Assembly: GCA_012800625.1 (NCBI GenBank)
Contig: JAAZIY010000178.1
Location: forward strand, 1-7,109
Direction of reading: 5' to 3'
Origin: Lentisphaerota bacterium
Lineage (GTDB): Bacteria; Verrucomicrobiota; Lentisphaeria; Oligosphaerales; Oligosphaeraceae
Length of the DNA stretch: 7,109 nt
Each line of letters begins with the position of its first letter. Position 1 is the stretch's first letter. Below are positions 6,092 to 7,109 of this stretch, piece after piece. A program made the translations under genes and the position numbers. The notes under the pieces were generated by a model. It saw nothing but the letters and a program-made list of their open reading frames with translations. It was not told where the DNA came from and ran no database searches.

Positions 6092-7109
6092 GTGTCAAGC
6101 TTTTGTTTGCACAATCTGGACTATGCGGCCTCTTGTCCGATGCGGCTGGAGCTGGCTGCGCGCTATGCTGAGCTTTGCCGGCAATATCCCTATAATCCGC
6201 ATGGCTCTACTTGTTTTGCCGAGCAGAGCCGCCGCCTGATTCTTGGCGCCGAGCAGGATATTCTGCATAGTCTGGGCATTGCCGAAGGCAGTGCCCGGAT
6301 TGTCTGGTGCTCCGGGGCGACCGAGGCGCTTAACCTGGCCATATTTTCTGCCCTCAAGGCTCAGGCTGGCTGCCGGGTATATTATGATCCCGCGGCTCAC
6401 GCCGCCATGCTCGAACCGCTCTTGCAGGGCTTGCCGGAGCGCAAAGAGCGCGTCGCGCTGCGTCTTGACCGTGCCGGCGAGCTGCTTCTTGCAGGCAGCC
6501 CTCAAGCTGAGCCTGGCCTGGTCTGCGTCTGCCATGTCAACAATGAGAGCGGCGCCGCGCAGGATCTCTGCGCTCTGCGCGCTCATTTTGGCCAGCAGAG
6601 CATCCTCTGTGTCGACGCGGCGCAAAGCCCAGGCAAGCTGGATATACCCTGGGATACGGCTGGGATCGATTATCTGGCGCTTTCCTCGCGCAAGCTGGGC
6701 GGACCGGCCTCGATAGGCGCCTTGCTGTATCGTCCTGGCGCACCCCTGGCTAGTGTATATTACGGCGGCGGACAGCAGGCGGGGCTGCGTTCCGGCACAC
6801 TAGACGCGGTGAGCATATATTTATTCGCCCAGGCACTGAAGCTGGCTTGCCGAGACCGGGACCAGGAATACAAACGCATTGCGCAGCTCAATATCGAGCT
6901 GCGCCGGGGGCTTGCCGATATCTCTACGGGAAGCTGGCCGGTATTTTCAGCTCTTAGCGCAGTGCCGCATATTTTATATTTTGCCATACCCGGCCATGAG
7001 GGCGCCATTATGGCCAGGATTTTAGCGGCGGAGTACGGTATCCTGGTGGGCACCGGCAGCGCCTGCAGCGCCGAAAGCAAAAAAAGCAGCCATGTCTTGA
7101 AAGCCATGC
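6092..7109 (+). CDS. Cysteine desulfurase, NifS/IscS group I, 3' end beyond the window
   Basis: A PLP-dependent enzyme that removes sulfur from L-cysteine, leaving alanine and an enzyme persulfide used for Fe-S clusters or thio-cofactors. Translation is uninterrupted from 6065 to the edge. Recognisable blocks are NLDYAASCP near the start, YPYNPHGST, SGATEALNLAI, an AAHAAMLEP block whose His should stack on PLP, HVNNESGAAQDL, VDAAQSPGKLDI with the PLP-contacting Asp and Gln, and SSRKLGGP with the Schiff-base Lys201. These are followed by YYGGGQQAGLRSGTLD and the catalytic loop GTGSACSAESKKSSHVL with Cys325. Lys201 and Cys325 fall close to Lys206 and Cys328 of E. coli IscS; the group I loop excludes a SufS/CsdA type. 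The Arg before Lys201 replaces the usual His. About 339 residues are seen of an expected 370-400. There is no ATG before the first conserved block: GTG at 6092 is chosen, TTG at 6107 is the alternative, and neither has a good ribosome site. About 12 cysteines is high. Whether it serves ISC, tRNA thiolation or another use cannot be told here. Confidence 0.9.
   Translation, partial: MSSFCLHNLDYAASCPMRLELAARYAELCRQYPYNPHGSTCFAEQSRRLILGAEQDILHSLGIAEGSARIVWCSGATEALNLAIFSALKAQAGCRVYYDPAAHAAMLEPLLQGLPERKERVALRLDRAGELLLAGSPQAEPGLVCVCHVNNESGAAQDLCALRAHFGQQSILCVDAAQSPGKLDIPWDTAGIDYLALSSRKLGGPASIGALLYRPGAPLASVYYGGGQQAGLRSGTLDAVSIYLFAQALKLACRDRDQEYKRIAQLNIELRRGLADISTGSWPVFSALSAVPHILYFAIPGHEGAIMARILAAEYGILVGTGSACSAESKKSSHVLKAM

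Noticed and set aside
6243..6716. 157-codon + strand ATG open frame
   Set aside because: It is out of frame with the continuous cysteine desulfurase reading (6092 onward), which contains every expected active-site block in order.

Overview
The window reads as bacterial chromosome with four genes, all on the + strand, and no credible gene on the - strand. It holds a 1016-residue outer-membrane secretin, then murD, then a LysM lipoprotein overlapping murD by 4 bases, then the first ~339 codons of a group I (NifS/IscS-type) cysteine desulfurase that runs off the right edge. The desulfurase starts with GTG or TTG rather than ATG. The organism is a Gram-negative (secretin, lipoprotein signal, peptidoglycan synthesis) with GC-rich codon use. 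The secretin resembles the Verrucomicrobiota/Lentisphaerota 'Amuc_1098-like' pilus secretins, and a murD-LysM gene pair is also known from the chlamydial division/cell-wall cluster. I therefore infer a member of the PVC group, possibly Lentisphaerota. MurD and the desulfurase are rich in cysteine, which would fit an anaerobe. The taxon is inference from memory of these families, not from a search.

Layout: 1-173 is a leader region with a possible sigma70-like promoter (70-97) and a good Shine-Dalgarno (126-131) that is too far from the secretin ATG and instead precedes a four-codon mini-ORF. 174-3224 is the secretin, with a signal peptide, a long helical/TPR region, two N-type domains separated by an Asp/Phe/Gly-rich linker, a 19-residue acidic run dominated by 15 consecutive Asp, and the C-terminal secretin barrel domain. 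3225-3433 is a gap holding a perfect 16-bp terminator hairpin flanked by two inverted arrays of a 10-bp repeat. 3434-4813 is murD and 4810-6018 is the LysM lipoprotein. 6019-6091 holds a further decamer tract. 6092 to the end is the desulfurase.

The genes fall into three functional units. The secretin is an outer-membrane pore for type IV pili or type II secretion and appears to end its transcript at the hairpin. murD and the LysM lipoprotein are translationally coupled and both concern peptidoglycan, one making its precursor and the other binding the polymer. The desulfurase (sulfur mobilisation for Fe-S clusters or thio-cofactors) follows with no visible terminator between, so it may be co-transcribed, but it has no obvious functional link to the wall genes.

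The least explained part of the window is the 10-bp repeat family (consensus close to NCACACTAAG). It occupies both true intergenic gaps, changes orientation around the terminator, and stops only a few bases before the desulfurase start and about 30 bases before the favoured murD start.
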